This document shows positions 1 through 7,847 of a stretch of DNA of 64,000 nt, piece by piece. Below the pieces are notes generated by a model. It was not told where the DNA came from, did no database searches, and worked only from the letters and a program-made list of their open reading frames with translations. Made by a program: the position numbers and the translations under genes. Source of the stretch: Amycolatopsis eburnea (GTDB lineage Bacteria; Actinomycetota; Actinomycetes; Mycobacteriales; Pseudonocardiaceae); NCBI RefSeq assembly GCF_003937945.1, contig NZ_RSEC01000066.1, positions 62,001 to 126,000 of the forward strand. The letters are read 5' to 3'. How positions within the stretch are numbered: position 1 is the first letter of the stretch; each line of letters starts with the position of its first letter.

Positions 1-324
1 GTAGCTGCCGTTCATCTGCAGGTACTCGGCGGGGATGCCGTCGACGACGTCGAGTTCGACGCGGCCGCGGATCAGCAGGATCCTCGGCGGGTGGGATTCG
101 GTGTCGATGGTGAGGGCGACGGCCGGGTTCGCGCGCAGGGAGCGCAGCTTCGGCATGTTCTTCGCGGTGCACATGACGATCTCCGAGCCGTTCCAGGTGA
201 ACGCCATCGGGACCGAACGCGGGGTGCCGTCCTGGGCGACGTAGGCCAGGCGGGTGATGTCGCGGGCCAGCAGCTCCTTGGCGTACGGGCGGTTCAGAAC
301 CTCGGTGATCGCGTGCTGCTCCAT
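1..324 (-). CDS. PPOX-fold flavin/F420-type oxidoreductase, C-terminus beyond window
   Basis: Only the first 108 codons, from the ATG at 324, are in the window. The visible part reads as the split-barrel fold of the pyridoxamine 5'-phosphate oxidase superfamily. It has the early LARDITRLAYVAQDGTPRSVP strand pair, then the FTWNGSEIVMCTAKNMPKL and NPAVALTID segments typical of small actinobacterial PPOX proteins that bind FMN or F420. The substrate cannot be predicted from this. It is transcribed leftward, away from the TetR gene, and a 120-base gap with a tandem duplication precedes it. Family assignment is firm; the cofactor and the C-terminus are unknown. Confidence 0.85.
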   Translation of the reverse strand, partial: MEQHAITEVLNRPYAKELLARDITRLAYVAQDGTPRSVPMAFTWNGSEIVMCTAKNMPKLRSLRANPAVALTIDTESHPPRILLIRGRVELDVVDGIPAEYLQMNGSY

Positions 325-374
325 GGTGTCCTCCGGTGCCGGGGCGGCCCGTGGTGGCCGCTGCTACCCCTGGG

Positions 375-462
375 ACGGAGCCGCGATCCGGGTTTCGACA
401 TCAGCCGCCGAGCGCGTCACGGAGCCGCGATCCGGGTTTCGACATCAGCCGCCGAGCGCGTC
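375..462. repeat. two tandem copies of a 44-bp unit overlapping the TetR stop codon
   Basis: Positions 375-418 and 419-462 are identical 44-base units placed head to tail. The second unit contains the last codons and stop (445-447) of the leftward TetR gene, so the first unit is an exact duplicate of the TetR 3' end placed just behind it. This looks like a simple replication-slippage duplication. No hairpin is obvious in the unit. Confidence 0.9.
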
Positions 463-984
463 GAGGGCGCCGGCGACCGCGGCGGCTTTGAGGTCTTCGA
501 CGGGGGCGTCGGGGAACTGCATGCAGACGTCCTGCAGGCCGCCCAGCGCGAGGATCGCGCGGGCCTGTTGCTCGAGCGTGGGCGACGGGCCGCAGATCAG
601 CGTGGTGAGCCGGGTGCGCCAGCCCAGTGCCTTGTCGATCAGGCCGAGGTCGGCCAGCGTCGGCATCTCGGCCAGCAGCATGATGACGTCCGCGCGGTGG
701 CGGTAGTTGAAGTCGAAGAACCCCTCGATCAGCTCCCGCACCGGCGCGTCGCCGCGGGCTTCCTGGGCGAGGAGGAACTGCTCGCCGTCGTCGAGCATCG
801 GCTGGACGATGCTGCGGACCAGGTCGTCGCGGGACGGGAAGTGGTAGTAGAGGGCGGGTTTGGTGATGCCCAGCCGGCCGGCGATGTCCTGGAGGCTGGT
901 GCGCTGGACGCCCTGGCTGGTGAACAGCTCGCGGGCGACGTCCAGGATGCGCTGCTTGGTGTCGGAGGGTTTCGGCACGGTCAC
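445..984 (-). CDS. TetR/AcrR-family transcriptional regulator
   Basis: The 179-residue protein has a canonical N-terminal TetR helix-turn-helix at about residues 9-55, including QRILDVARELFTSQG and ITKPALYYHFPSRDDLV. An all-helical ligand-binding domain follows. It is divergent from the FAD monooxygenase at 1056, and the 71-base gap holds two operator-like half elements forming a long inverted repeat. The simplest model is repression of both genes, relieved by a substrate of the monooxygenase. Its length is usual for the family and the ATG at 984 is the first start in frame. The ligand is unknown. Confidence 0.92.
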   Translation of the reverse strand: MTVPKPSDTKQRILDVARELFTSQGVQRTSLQDIAGRLGITKPALYYHFPSRDDLVRSIVQPMLDDGEQFLLAQEARGDAPVRELIEGFFDFNYRHRADVIMLLAEMPTLADLGLIDKALGWRTRLTTLICGPSPTLEQQARAILALGGLQDVCMQFPDAPVEDLKAAAVAGALDALGG

Positions 985-991
985 AGCATAA

Positions 992-1045
992 CTGACTTAA
1001 CGATAGGTAAGGACACGTGGTACAACTTACCTACCGTTAAGTCAG
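992..1045. promoter_or_regulatory. inverted-repeat operator between TetR and FAD monooxygenase genes
   Basis: The arms at 992-1011 and 1026-1045 are 20 bases each and complementary at 19 of 20 positions, separated by 14 bases. Each arm is itself roughly dyad-symmetric (CTTA, 8 bases, TAAG), as expected of a TetR dimer site, so the region probably carries two sites. The right arm ends just before the AGGGAGG ribosome-binding site of the monooxygenase. Confidence 0.75.
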
Positions 1046-1055
1046 GGAGGTACTC

Positions 1056-2270
1056 ATGCGGATCCTCGTTTCCGGCGCCAGCATCGCCGGGCCGGTGCTG
1101 GCGTACTGGCTCACCCGTCACGGCTTCGACGTCACCGTCGTCGAACGCGCCCCGCAGCTGCGCAAGACCGGCGGCCACGCCGTCGACCTGTTCCGGCCCG
1201 CCATGGACATCACCGAGAAGATGGGCGTCCTGCCGCGCGTGGAAGCGCTCAAGACCGGCACCACCCGGATGACGCTGCACCGCGAAGGCGTCCGCCGTCC
1301 GGCGCGGGTGGACCTGTCGAAGATCTACCAGGCCACGTCCGACCGGCACGTCGAAGTCATGCGCGACGACCTCAGCGAGATCTACTACGACGCCGGCCGC
1401 GACGACGTCGAGTACCTCTTCGGCGACTCGATCACCGCCCTTTCCCCCGACGGCGACGTCACCTTCGAGCACGCCCCGCCGCGGCGCTTCGACGTGGTCG
1501 TCGGCGCCGACGGCCTGCACTCGAACGTGCGGCGCCTGGTCTTCGGCGAGGAAGCCGGGCTGACGACGTTCATCGGGGCCTACCTGGCCGTGCTGTCCCT
1601 GCCGGGCACCGCGGGCCTCGGCGAGGGCGAGACCACCCTGCACCTGGGGCCGGGCCGCACCGCCGGCATCTACAGCGCCCGCCACCTGGACGAAGCGCGC
1701 GCGGTGTTCCTGTTCCGCCGCGACGAGGAGCTCGAGTACCACCACCGCGACGTCCCCCGGCAGAAGGAGCTGCTGCGCGCGGCGTACGCGGGCATGCACC
1801 CGCAGGTCGACGGCTGGCTCGCCGGCCTGGACGGCCCGGGCCCGTTCTACTTCGACTCGATCACCCAGCTGCGGCTGGAGTCCTGGTCACGTGGCCGCGT
1901 CACCCTCGTCGGCGACGCCGGCTACTGCCCCGGCCCGGCGGTCGGCGGCAGCACGAGCCTGGCCGTGCTCGGCGCGTATGTCCTCGCCGGTGAGCTGGCC
2001 ACGGCCGGCGGGGACCACGAACGCGCGTTCGCCGCCTACGAACGGGAGATGGCCGAGCTGGTCCGCCAGAGCCGTGCTTTCGCCGCCGGCGCGGCCCGGA
2101 GCCTGATCCCGGCGTCCCGCCTGGGCGTCTGGGCACTGGCCAACGGCGGCCGGCTCGTCTCGGCCCTGCCGGCCGGGGTCAGCCGCGCGATCGCGAAGCT
2201 GAACACCGGCGGCGTCCGCATGCACGACTCCATGCAGGTCAAGGACTACGCGGTCTCGCCGGTGGGCTGA
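1056..2270 (+). CDS. FAD-dependent aromatic-ring monooxygenase (PHBH/TetX-like)
   Basis: The 404-residue protein has the full set of class A flavoprotein monooxygenase motifs. The N-terminal dinucleotide-binding stretch is SGASIAGPVLAYWL followed by VVERAP. The DG motif GADGLHSNVRRL lies near residue 150, and the GD motif LVGDAGYCPGPAVGG near residue 285. Such enzymes use NAD(P)H and oxygen to hydroxylate small aromatic or polycyclic compounds, and relatives inactivate antibiotics such as tetracyclines. The ATG at 1056 follows AGGGAGG by five bases. Its divergent TetR neighbour and shared operator suggest substrate-induced expression. The substrate cannot be told from sequence. Confidence 0.9.
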   Translation: MRILVSGASIAGPVLAYWLTRHGFDVTVVERAPQLRKTGGHAVDLFRPAMDITEKMGVLPRVEALKTGTTRMTLHREGVRRPARVDLSKIYQATSDRHVEVMRDDLSEIYYDAGRDDVEYLFGDSITALSPDGDVTFEHAPPRRFDVVVGADGLHSNVRRLVFGEEAGLTTFIGAYLAVLSLPGTAGLGEGETTLHLGPGRTAGIYSARHLDEARAVFLFRRDEELEYHHRDVPRQKELLRAAYAGMHPQVDGWLAGLDGPGPFYFDSITQLRLESWSRGRVTLVGDAGYCPGPAVGGSTSLAVLGAYVLAGELATAGGDHERAFAAYEREMAELVRQSRAFAAGAARSLIPASRLGVWALANGGRLVSALPAGVSRAIAKLNTGGVRMHDSMQVKDYAVSPVG

Positions 2271-2308
2271 CGAGCGCCGCAGGTCGGACACCGACGAGAA
2301 AGGTCCGG

Positions 2309-2344
2309 GCGGGCGCGCGGGAAGAGCCGCACCCGCGCGCCCGC
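2309..2344. terminator. GC-rich hairpin between convergent genes
   Basis: Perfect 13-base arms (2309-2321 and 2332-2344) flank a 10-base loop in the gap between the monooxygenase and the convergent SWIM gene. There is no T-tract, which is usual for actinobacterial terminators. A separate 16-base perfect palindrome at 2413-2428 overlaps the SWIM stop codon. Confidence 0.65.
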
Positions 2345-2426
2345 ACCCCCAGTGGCCCGGCGGAACGCCGCCGTCGCGGACAGGAGGCAACGACCCCCGC
2401 GCTGGATACCGCGAATTCCGCGGAAT

Positions 2427-3518
2427 TCAGCCCGAGAGCAGCCCCGGATCCGTCTCCGGCGGTCCCGACGGCCACCAGGCGTCCCCTTCACGGCGGTAGG
2501 GGTGCCACCGGCCACGGCGATCCAGCCGCAGCTGGACGTCGCCGATCGTGCAGTGGTTGCGCTCGAACACCGGGTCCTCGCCGGCGAGCGCGGCCCGCGC
2601 CGCCGCCAGCACCGGCTTCGGCGGGCTCCACGCCGAGTCCAGCACCTCGAGCCCGTCGCGTCCGCCGAACGACCACGCTGCCACCGCGCGGTCGAAGTCG
2701 GCACCCGTGCCGAGCCGCTCCGCCACGGCGGGGAATCGCGCGGCCAGCCGGACCGCGTCGGGCCGCCGTCCGGGCCACGGCTCGCCCGCCAGCACCGCCT
2801 GGGCCTGCGCCGCAGCGTTGGCCGCCAGCAGCTCGAACGCCGCCACGGGCACCCCCGGCGCCGCCGGGATCGACGGCGCGCCCGACGGCCGGAACGCCGC
2901 CAGGTCCGGCAGCGGCCCCGGCGTCCGGTCGGCCGGGACGACGGCCTCGGCCTCCGGCGCCAGCCGGCTTTCCAGCTCCTCCCGGATCTCCCGCTCGCCC
3001 CGCCCGCGCATCAGCAGCAGCACGAACGGGTCCGCGTCCAGCAGCCACGACGCCTGGAAAGACAACGCCGCCGCGTGCCAGCACGGCAGCTCCCAGCCCG
3101 GGCAGTCGCACTCCGGGTCGAGGTCGCCGATCCCAGGCAGCAGGTGCACCCCCGCGTCGTCCGCCGCCTCGACCAGGTCGTGCGGCATGTCCCGGTCCAG
3201 CAGCGCCGCCAGGTGCCCCGACCGCGACGCCACCCGGTCGAAGAACCGCGTCCAGTCGCCGTCCGACAGCTCCGCCAGCCGCAGCTCCGTGCGGAACGGC
3301 CCGCCGTCGGCGTCCTCGACGACCGCCGCGATCCGGCCCGGGCTGACCGTGATCGGCCCGACCAGCCCGGCCGCGGCGTACCGGCGGCCTTTCTTCAGCT
3401 GCCGCAGGTCCAGCGCGGTGTCCTCCATCGCGCGCACCCACGCCCGCCCCCACCACGAACGGGCGAACCGCCCGGCCGCCCCGAACGCGGGGAACCCGCG
3501 CACCCGGTCGTCGGTCAT
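2427..3518 (-). CDS. SWIM zinc-finger protein, partner of SNF2 helicase
   Basis: The 363-residue protein carries a SWIM zinc-binding motif, CDCPGWELPCWH (pattern CxC, six residues, CxH), near residue 135. The N-terminus (RGFPAFGAAGRFARSWWGRAWV) is typical of actinobacterial SWIM proteins encoded beside SNF2-type helicases. The motif is thought to bind DNA or protein. The ATG at 3518 overlaps the helicase stop as ATGA, so translation is probably coupled and the two proteins likely act together on nucleic acid. A much longer open frame continues upstream, but that part is a shadow of the helicase gene. The biochemical role is unknown. Confidence 0.9.
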   Translation of the reverse strand: MTDDRVRGFPAFGAAGRFARSWWGRAWVRAMEDTALDLRQLKKGRRYAAAGLVGPITVSPGRIAAVVEDADGGPFRTELRLAELSDGDWTRFFDRVASRSGHLAALLDRDMPHDLVEAADDAGVHLLPGIGDLDPECDCPGWELPCWHAAALSFQASWLLDADPFVLLLMRGRGEREIREELESRLAPEAEAVVPADRTPGPLPDLAAFRPSGAPSIPAAPGVPVAAFELLAANAAAQAQAVLAGEPWPGRRPDAVRLAARFPAVAERLGTGADFDRAVAAWSFGGRDGLEVLDSAWSPPKPVLAAARAALAGEDPVFERNHCTIGDVQLRLDRRGRWHPYRREGDAWWPSGPPETDPGLLSG

Positions 3519-6064
3519 CCGCGGCTCCTCAGTTCGACGAGCTCCGCGAGCTCGGTGTCGGTCAGTTCCGTCAACGCCGCCTCGCCACCGGCCAGCACCG
3601 CGTCCGCCAGCGCCCGCTTCTCCCGCAGCATCGCCGCGATCCGGTCCTCGACCGTGCCCTCGGCCACCAGCCGGTGCACCTGCACCGGTTTCGTCTGCCC
3701 GATCCGGTAGGCCCGGTCGGTGGCCTGGTCCTCCACCGCCGGGTTCCACCAGCGGTCGAAGTGCACGACGTGGTCGGCGCGGGTCAGGTTCAGCCCCGTC
3801 CCGGCCGCCTTCAGCGACAGCAGGAACACCGGCACCTCGCCCGCCTGGAACCGCGCCACCAGCTCCTCGCGGCGAGCCACCGGCGTCCCGCCGTGCAGCA
3901 GCTGCGTCGCGATCCCGCGCCCGGCCAGGTGCTTCTCCAGCAGCCGCGCCATGGCGACGTACTGGGTGAACACCAGCACCGCGCCGCCCTCGGCGAGGAT
4001 CGTGTCCAGCAGCTCGTCGAGCAGCTCCAGCTTGCCCGAGCGGCCACCCGGCTCCTTGAGGTACTGCGCGGGGTGGTTGCAGATCTGCTTGAGCGCGGTC
4101 AGCAGCTTCACGATCCGCCCGCGCCGCGCCATCCCGTCGCTGGCGGCGATGTCGGCCATCAGCTCCCGCACCACCGCCTCGTACAGCGCCACCTGATCCG
4201 GGCTCAGCGCCACCGGCCGGTCGGTCTCGGTCTTCGGCGGCAGCTCGGGCGCGATCCCCGGATCGGACTTGCGGCGCCGCAGCAGGAACGGCCGCAGCAG
4301 CCGCGAAAGCCGCTCGGCCGCCGCCGGGTCCCCGGCCTCGATCGGCTTCGCCCAGCGCTCCCGGAACTCCGGCAACGACCCCAGCAGGCCCGGCGCCGAC
4401 CAGTCCAGGATCGCCCACAGCTCCGAGAGCGTGTTCTCCACCGGCGTGCCGGTCAGCGCCACCCGTGCCGCTGCCGGCACCAGCCGCAACGCCTTCGCCG
4501 TGCCCGAGCGGTGGTTCTTCACGTGCTGGGCCTCGTCGGCGACCAGCAGCCCCCACCGCACGGCGGCCAGCGGCGCCGGATCGGTGCGCAGCGTGCCGTA
4601 CGTCGTCAGCACGAAGCCGTCGAGGTCCGCCAGCGAGCGGGCGCTGCCGTGGAAGCGCCGCACCGGCACCCCGGGCGCGAACCGGCGGATCTCGCGTTCC
4701 CAGTTGCCCAGCAGCGACGCCGGGCACACCACCAGCGTCGGCCCCGACGCCCGGTGCAGGTGCAGCGCGATCAGCGTGACCGTCTTGCCCAGGCCCATGT
4801 CGTCGGCCAGGCAGCCACCGAGCCCCAGCCCGGTCACCGTGGCCAGCCACTGCAGCCCGCGCAGCTGGTAGTCCCGCAGCTGCGCGGCCAGCCCGGCCGG
4901 GGGCACCTCGGGCTCCGGCGGCGCGGACAGCCGTTCCCGCAACCGCGCCAGCCAGCCCTCGGTGACGACCTCGACCGCTTCGCCGTCGACCTCGGTGGTT
5001 CCCGTGAGCACCGCGCCGAGCGCGTCCACCGGCGTCAGCGGCTTCAGCACCCGTTCCCGCGCCTTCGCCGCCAGCGCCGGGTCGACCAGCACCCACCGGT
5101 CACGCAGCCGCACCACCGCCCGGCGCGCCTCGGCCAGCTCGTCCAGCTCCGCCTCGGTCAGCACCTCACCGCCCAGCGCGAGCTGCCAGTCGAACTCCAG
5201 CGCCCGGCCGCCGCCGAAGAACGACGGCAGGTCACCCGGCGCGTCGCCGGCACGGACCACGGCCCGCGCCGTCAGCGACCCCGCCAGCTCGGCGGGCCAG
5301 TGCACCTCGATCCCGGCCGCCGCCAGCCGCGGGGCCGCGGCCGCGACCAGCTCGGTCACCTCGTCCTCGACCAGCGCCAGCTCGTCCGGCACCGCCGAAG
5401 TCAGCAACGGGCTCAGCGCCGGCCAGACCTGCGCGCCCCGCCGCAGCGCCAGCACGACGTCGATGCGCGCCCGCGGCCCGAACCGGCCGGTTTCCCACAG
5501 CTCCGCCGCGTCGGCGACCTGGCCGGGATCGGCCAGGCTGTGCACCTGCACCACCGCGCGGTAGCGGCCGGCGTCGAACCCGCCGGGCGCCTCGATCCGC
5601 AGCGACACCCGGATGCCCGAGTCCAGGCCCGCGGCCAGCTCGTCCGCCCAGTCGCGCAACGGCTCGGCCCGCTGCGGCGCGACCGCCGCGAACAACCGAC
5701 TGCCGGCCGCCTTCGCCGCGGCGGGCGTGCGGGGCAGCGTGTCGGCGACGGCGTCGAGGAACGCCCGCAGCACCGGCTCCGGCGCCCGGCCGTCCGGCGG
5801 CATCGCGGCCGCGAGGTCGCGCAGCCACGCGGCTTCCGCCGGTTCCAGCGGCCCCACGCGCCAGGCGTCGTACCCGGCCGCGGTCACCCCCGGCAGCAGC
5901 CGCCCGGCGGCGACCAGCCGCAGCGCAGCCGTGGCAGCCGTTCCCCAGAACCCGTCCGGTTCGCGCAGCAGTTCCCCGAGCCCGTCCACGATGGACAGCT
6001 CACGGCCGTCCACGGCGAGCCGCCCGGCCCGCGGTGGTTCCCCCGGTGTGAAGTCGACGTTCAG
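3515..6064 (-). CDS. SNF2-family DEAD/DEAH-box helicase
   Basis: About 849 residues. After an N-terminal SNF2-associated region come the helicase motifs: the Q/I region (LRDYQLRGLQWL, then DDMGLGKTVTLIALH), motif II (VADEAQHVKNH), motif III (VALTGTPVENTLSELW), and motifs V and VI (LSLKAAGTGLNLTRADHVVHFDRWW, AYRIGQTKPVQVHR). It should be an ATP-driven dsDNA translocase. The start is uncertain because the frame stays open into the permease gene and has no nearby ATG. A CTG at 6064 would overlap the permease stop as CTGA, mimicking the ATGA junctions on either side; the next candidate is a GTG at 6013. It forms one leftward run with the ABC exporter and the SWIM gene. Confidence 0.85.
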   Translation of the reverse strand: MNVDFTPGEPPRAGRLAVDGRELSIVDGLGELLREPDGFWGTAATAALRLVAAGRLLPGVTAAGYDAWRVGPLEPAEAAWLRDLAAAMPPDGRAPEPVLRAFLDAVADTLPRTPAAAKAAGSRLFAAVAPQRAEPLRDWADELAAGLDSGIRVSLRIEAPGGFDAGRYRAVVQVHSLADPGQVADAAELWETGRFGPRARIDVVLALRRGAQVWPALSPLLTSAVPDELALVEDEVTELVAAAAPRLAAAGIEVHWPAELAGSLTARAVVRAGDAPGDLPSFFGGGRALEFDWQLALGGEVLTEAELDELAEARRAVVRLRDRWVLVDPALAAKARERVLKPLTPVDALGAVLTGTTEVDGEAVEVVTEGWLARLRERLSAPPEPEVPPAGLAAQLRDYQLRGLQWLATVTGLGLGGCLADDMGLGKTVTLIALHLHRASGPTLVVCPASLLGNWEREIRRFAPGVPVRRFHGSARSLADLDGFVLTTYGTLRTDPAPLAAVRWGLLVADEAQHVKNHRSGTAKALRLVPAAARVALTGTPVENTLSELWAILDWSAPGLLGSLPEFRERWAKPIEAGDPAAAERLSRLLRPFLLRRRKSDPGIAPELPPKTETDRPVALSPDQVALYEAVVRELMADIAASDGMARRGRIVKLLTALKQICNHPAQYLKEPGGRSGKLELLDELLDTILAEGGAVLVFTQYVAMARLLEKHLAGRGIATQLLHGGTPVARREELVARFQAGEVPVFLLSLKAAGTGLNLTRADHVVHFDRWWNPAVEDQATDRAYRIGQTKPVQVHRLVAEGTVEDRIAAMLREKRALADAVLAGGEAALTELTDTELAELVELRSRG

Positions 6065-6843
6065 TTCCCCAGCCTCCCGTATCGGCGCACGGACAGCGGT
6101 ACGAAGACCGCGAGCAGTACCAGCGGCCAGACCACGGCCATCAGCACCGGGTGCGTGCTCACCCAGGACGTCCCGGCCGCGCCGGGGTTGCCGAACAACA
6201 CCCGCGCGGCGGTCACCGTCGAGGACAACGGGTTCCACTCCGCCACGGTTCCCAGCCACGCCGGCATCGTCGCGGTCGCCACGAACGCGCTGGAGAGGAA
6301 CCCGAACGGGAACTCCAGGGTCTGCGCGAGCGTCACCATCGACGGGTCCGACGTCAGCAGCCCCAGGTAGATCCCCGCCCACACCAGCGCCGTGCGCAGC
6401 AGGAGCAGCAGCCCGACCGCGGCCAGCGTCTCGGCCGGCGATCCGTGCGGGCGCCAGCCGACGGCGAACCCGCAGCCCAGCAGCACCACCAGCGCCAGCA
6501 CCGCGTTCGCCAGGTCCGCGGCCACCCTTCCGGTCAGCACCGCCGACGGCGCCATCGGCAGCGACCGGAACCGGTCGGTGACGCCCTTGGTCGCGTCGTC
6601 CAGCACCGCGATCATCGTCCCCGACAGCCCGAACGCCATGGTCATGGCGAACATCCCCGGCATCAGGAACTCGCGGTAGGGGCCGCCGCCGGGCACGCTC
6701 ATCCCGCCGCCGAGCAGGTAGGCGAAGATCAGCACCATCAGGATCGGGAACGCCACCACGGTCGCCAGCCGGGCCGGGCGCCGCGCCAGCTGAGCGAGGT
6801 AGCGCTGGGTCAGCGTCCAGCCGTCTTCCACCGCCCACCTCAT
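6061..6843 (-). CDS. ABC-2 type exporter permease (DrrB-like)
   Basis: The 260-residue membrane protein has about six hydrophobic segments. It carries the ABC-2 membrane signature, including FLMPGMFAMTMAFGLSGTMIAVLDDATKGVTDRFRSLPM, the motif shared with daunorubicin-type DrrB and other drug or glycolipid exporters. Its ATG at 6843 overlaps the ATPase stop as ATGA, so the two subunits are coupled. The likely product is an efflux pump for a hydrophobic small molecule. Regulation by the TetR protein at 7848 is inferred from the shared operator region. Confidence 0.92.
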   Translation of the reverse strand: MRWAVEDGWTLTQRYLAQLARRPARLATVVAFPILMVLIFAYLLGGGMSVPGGGPYREFLMPGMFAMTMAFGLSGTMIAVLDDATKGVTDRFRSLPMAPSAVLTGRVAADLANAVLALVVLLGCGFAVGWRPHGSPAETLAAVGLLLLLRTALVWAGIYLGLLTSDPSMVTLAQTLEFPFGFLSSAFVATATMPAWLGTVAEWNPLSSTVTAARVLFGNPGAAGTSWVSTHPVLMAVVWPLVLLAVFVPLSVRRYGRLGN

Positions 6844-7766
6844 CGCGCCACCCCCGTCAGCTCCAGGAACACCTCGTCCAGCGTCGGGTGCCGCAGCGCC
6901 ACGTCGGCGAACGGCAGCTCGGTCGCCGCCAGCTCGCGCACGACGTCGGCCAGCATCGACGGTTCGGCCGGCGCGCTGACCCGCAGCTCCTCGGCGACCG
7001 GCTCGGCACCCGTGATGCGGGCCAGCAACGCCGTCGCCGCACCGAGGACGTCCGGATCGGTCAGCACCAGGTCGATCCGGGTCGCGCCGAGCGAGCCCTT
7101 CAGCTCCGCGGGCGTCCCTTCGGCGATGACGCGGCCGTGTTCCACCAGCGAGATCCGGTCGGCGAGCTGGTCGGCTTCCTCCAGGTACTGCGTCGTGAGC
7201 AGCACGGTCGTGCCGTCGGCGACCAGCGACCGCACCGCCCGCCACACTTCGAGGCGGCTGCGCGGGTCGAGCCCGGTCGTCGGCTCGTCGAGGAACAGCA
7301 CCCGCGGCGCCGCCAGCAGCGAAGCGGCCAGATCGAGGCGTCGCCGCATGCCGCCCGAGTAGGCCGACACCGGCTTGGACCCCGTCTCGGCCAGGCCGAA
7401 CCGCTCCAGCAGGTCGTCGGCCCGCCGCGTGGCCTCGCGCCGGCCCAGGTGGTGCAGCCGGCCGAACAGCACCAGGTTCTGCCGCCCGGACAGGATCTCG
7501 TCGACCGCGGCCTGCTGGCCGACCAGCCCGATCGCGGACCGCACTTTCGCTGATTCAGTGGCGACGTCGAAGCCGGCCACCCGTGCGACGCCCTCGTCGT
7601 GACGCAGCAGCGTGGACAGCACGCGCACCGCCGTCGTCTTGCCCGCGCCGTTCGGCCCCAGCAGGCCGCACAGGGTGCCCGCCGGGACGGACAGGTCGAA
7701 CCCGTCGAGGGCGTACGCGTCGCCGTACCGCTTGCGGACCCCCTCGGCGTGGATCTGCGCAGTCAT
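6840..7766 (-). CDS. ABC exporter ATP-binding protein (DrrA-like)
   Basis: The 308-residue ATPase has a Walker A (LLGPNGAGKTTAVRVL) near residue 40, a Q-loop (GLVGQQAAVDE), the signature YSGGMRRRLDLAASLL, and a Walker B (VLFLDEPTTGLD). It also has the C-terminal extension seen in daunorubicin-resistance ATPases, ending in the domain TLDEVFLELTG. It powers the permease encoded directly downstream. The ATG at 7766 follows a GGGGGAG ribosome-binding site. The gene is divergent from a TetR regulator across an 81-base gap with two GTAC-based palindromes. Confidence 0.94.
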   Translation of the reverse strand: MTAQIHAEGVRKRYGDAYALDGFDLSVPAGTLCGLLGPNGAGKTTAVRVLSTLLRHDEGVARVAGFDVATESAKVRSAIGLVGQQAAVDEILSGRQNLVLFGRLHHLGRREATRRADDLLERFGLAETGSKPVSAYSGGMRRRLDLAASLLAAPRVLFLDEPTTGLDPRSRLEVWRAVRSLVADGTTVLLTTQYLEEADQLADRISLVEHGRVIAEGTPAELKGSLGATRIDLVLTDPDVLGAATALLARITGAEPVAEELRVSAPAEPSMLADVVRELAATELPFADVALRHPTLDEVFLELTGVAR

Positions 7767-7783
7767 GCTCCCCCTTTTACTCT

Positions 7784-7837
7784 GTACGTTGTACGAAGAA
7801 CGACAGTAGCACAACTCCGTACAAAGTACGAAGAACG
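7784..7837. promoter_or_regulatory. two GTAC-N3-GTAC operators between ABC exporter and TetR gene
   Basis: Palindromes GTACGTTGTAC (7784-7794) and GTACAAAGTAC (7819-7829) are 35 bases apart. Each is followed by the same AAGAACG-type extension: GTACGAAGAACG occurs at 7791-7802 and at 7826-7837. This arrangement is typical of paired TetR dimer sites controlling a divergent promoter. Confidence 0.75.
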
Positions 7838-7847
7838 GGTGGGCACA

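Noticed and set aside
375-462. CRISPR-like array
   Set aside because: There are only two units, directly abutting with no spacers and no cas genes.
3674-6370. An 898-codon plus-strand frame opposite the helicase
   Set aside because: It has Arg/Gln/His/Pro-rich shadow composition; the minus strand has all SNF2 motifs.
3515-6838. A single 1107-codon permease-helicase fusion suggested by one uninterrupted frame
   Set aside because: The part right of 6064 is out of frame with the real permease and has no domain. The permease is well defined in another frame with its own stop at 6061.
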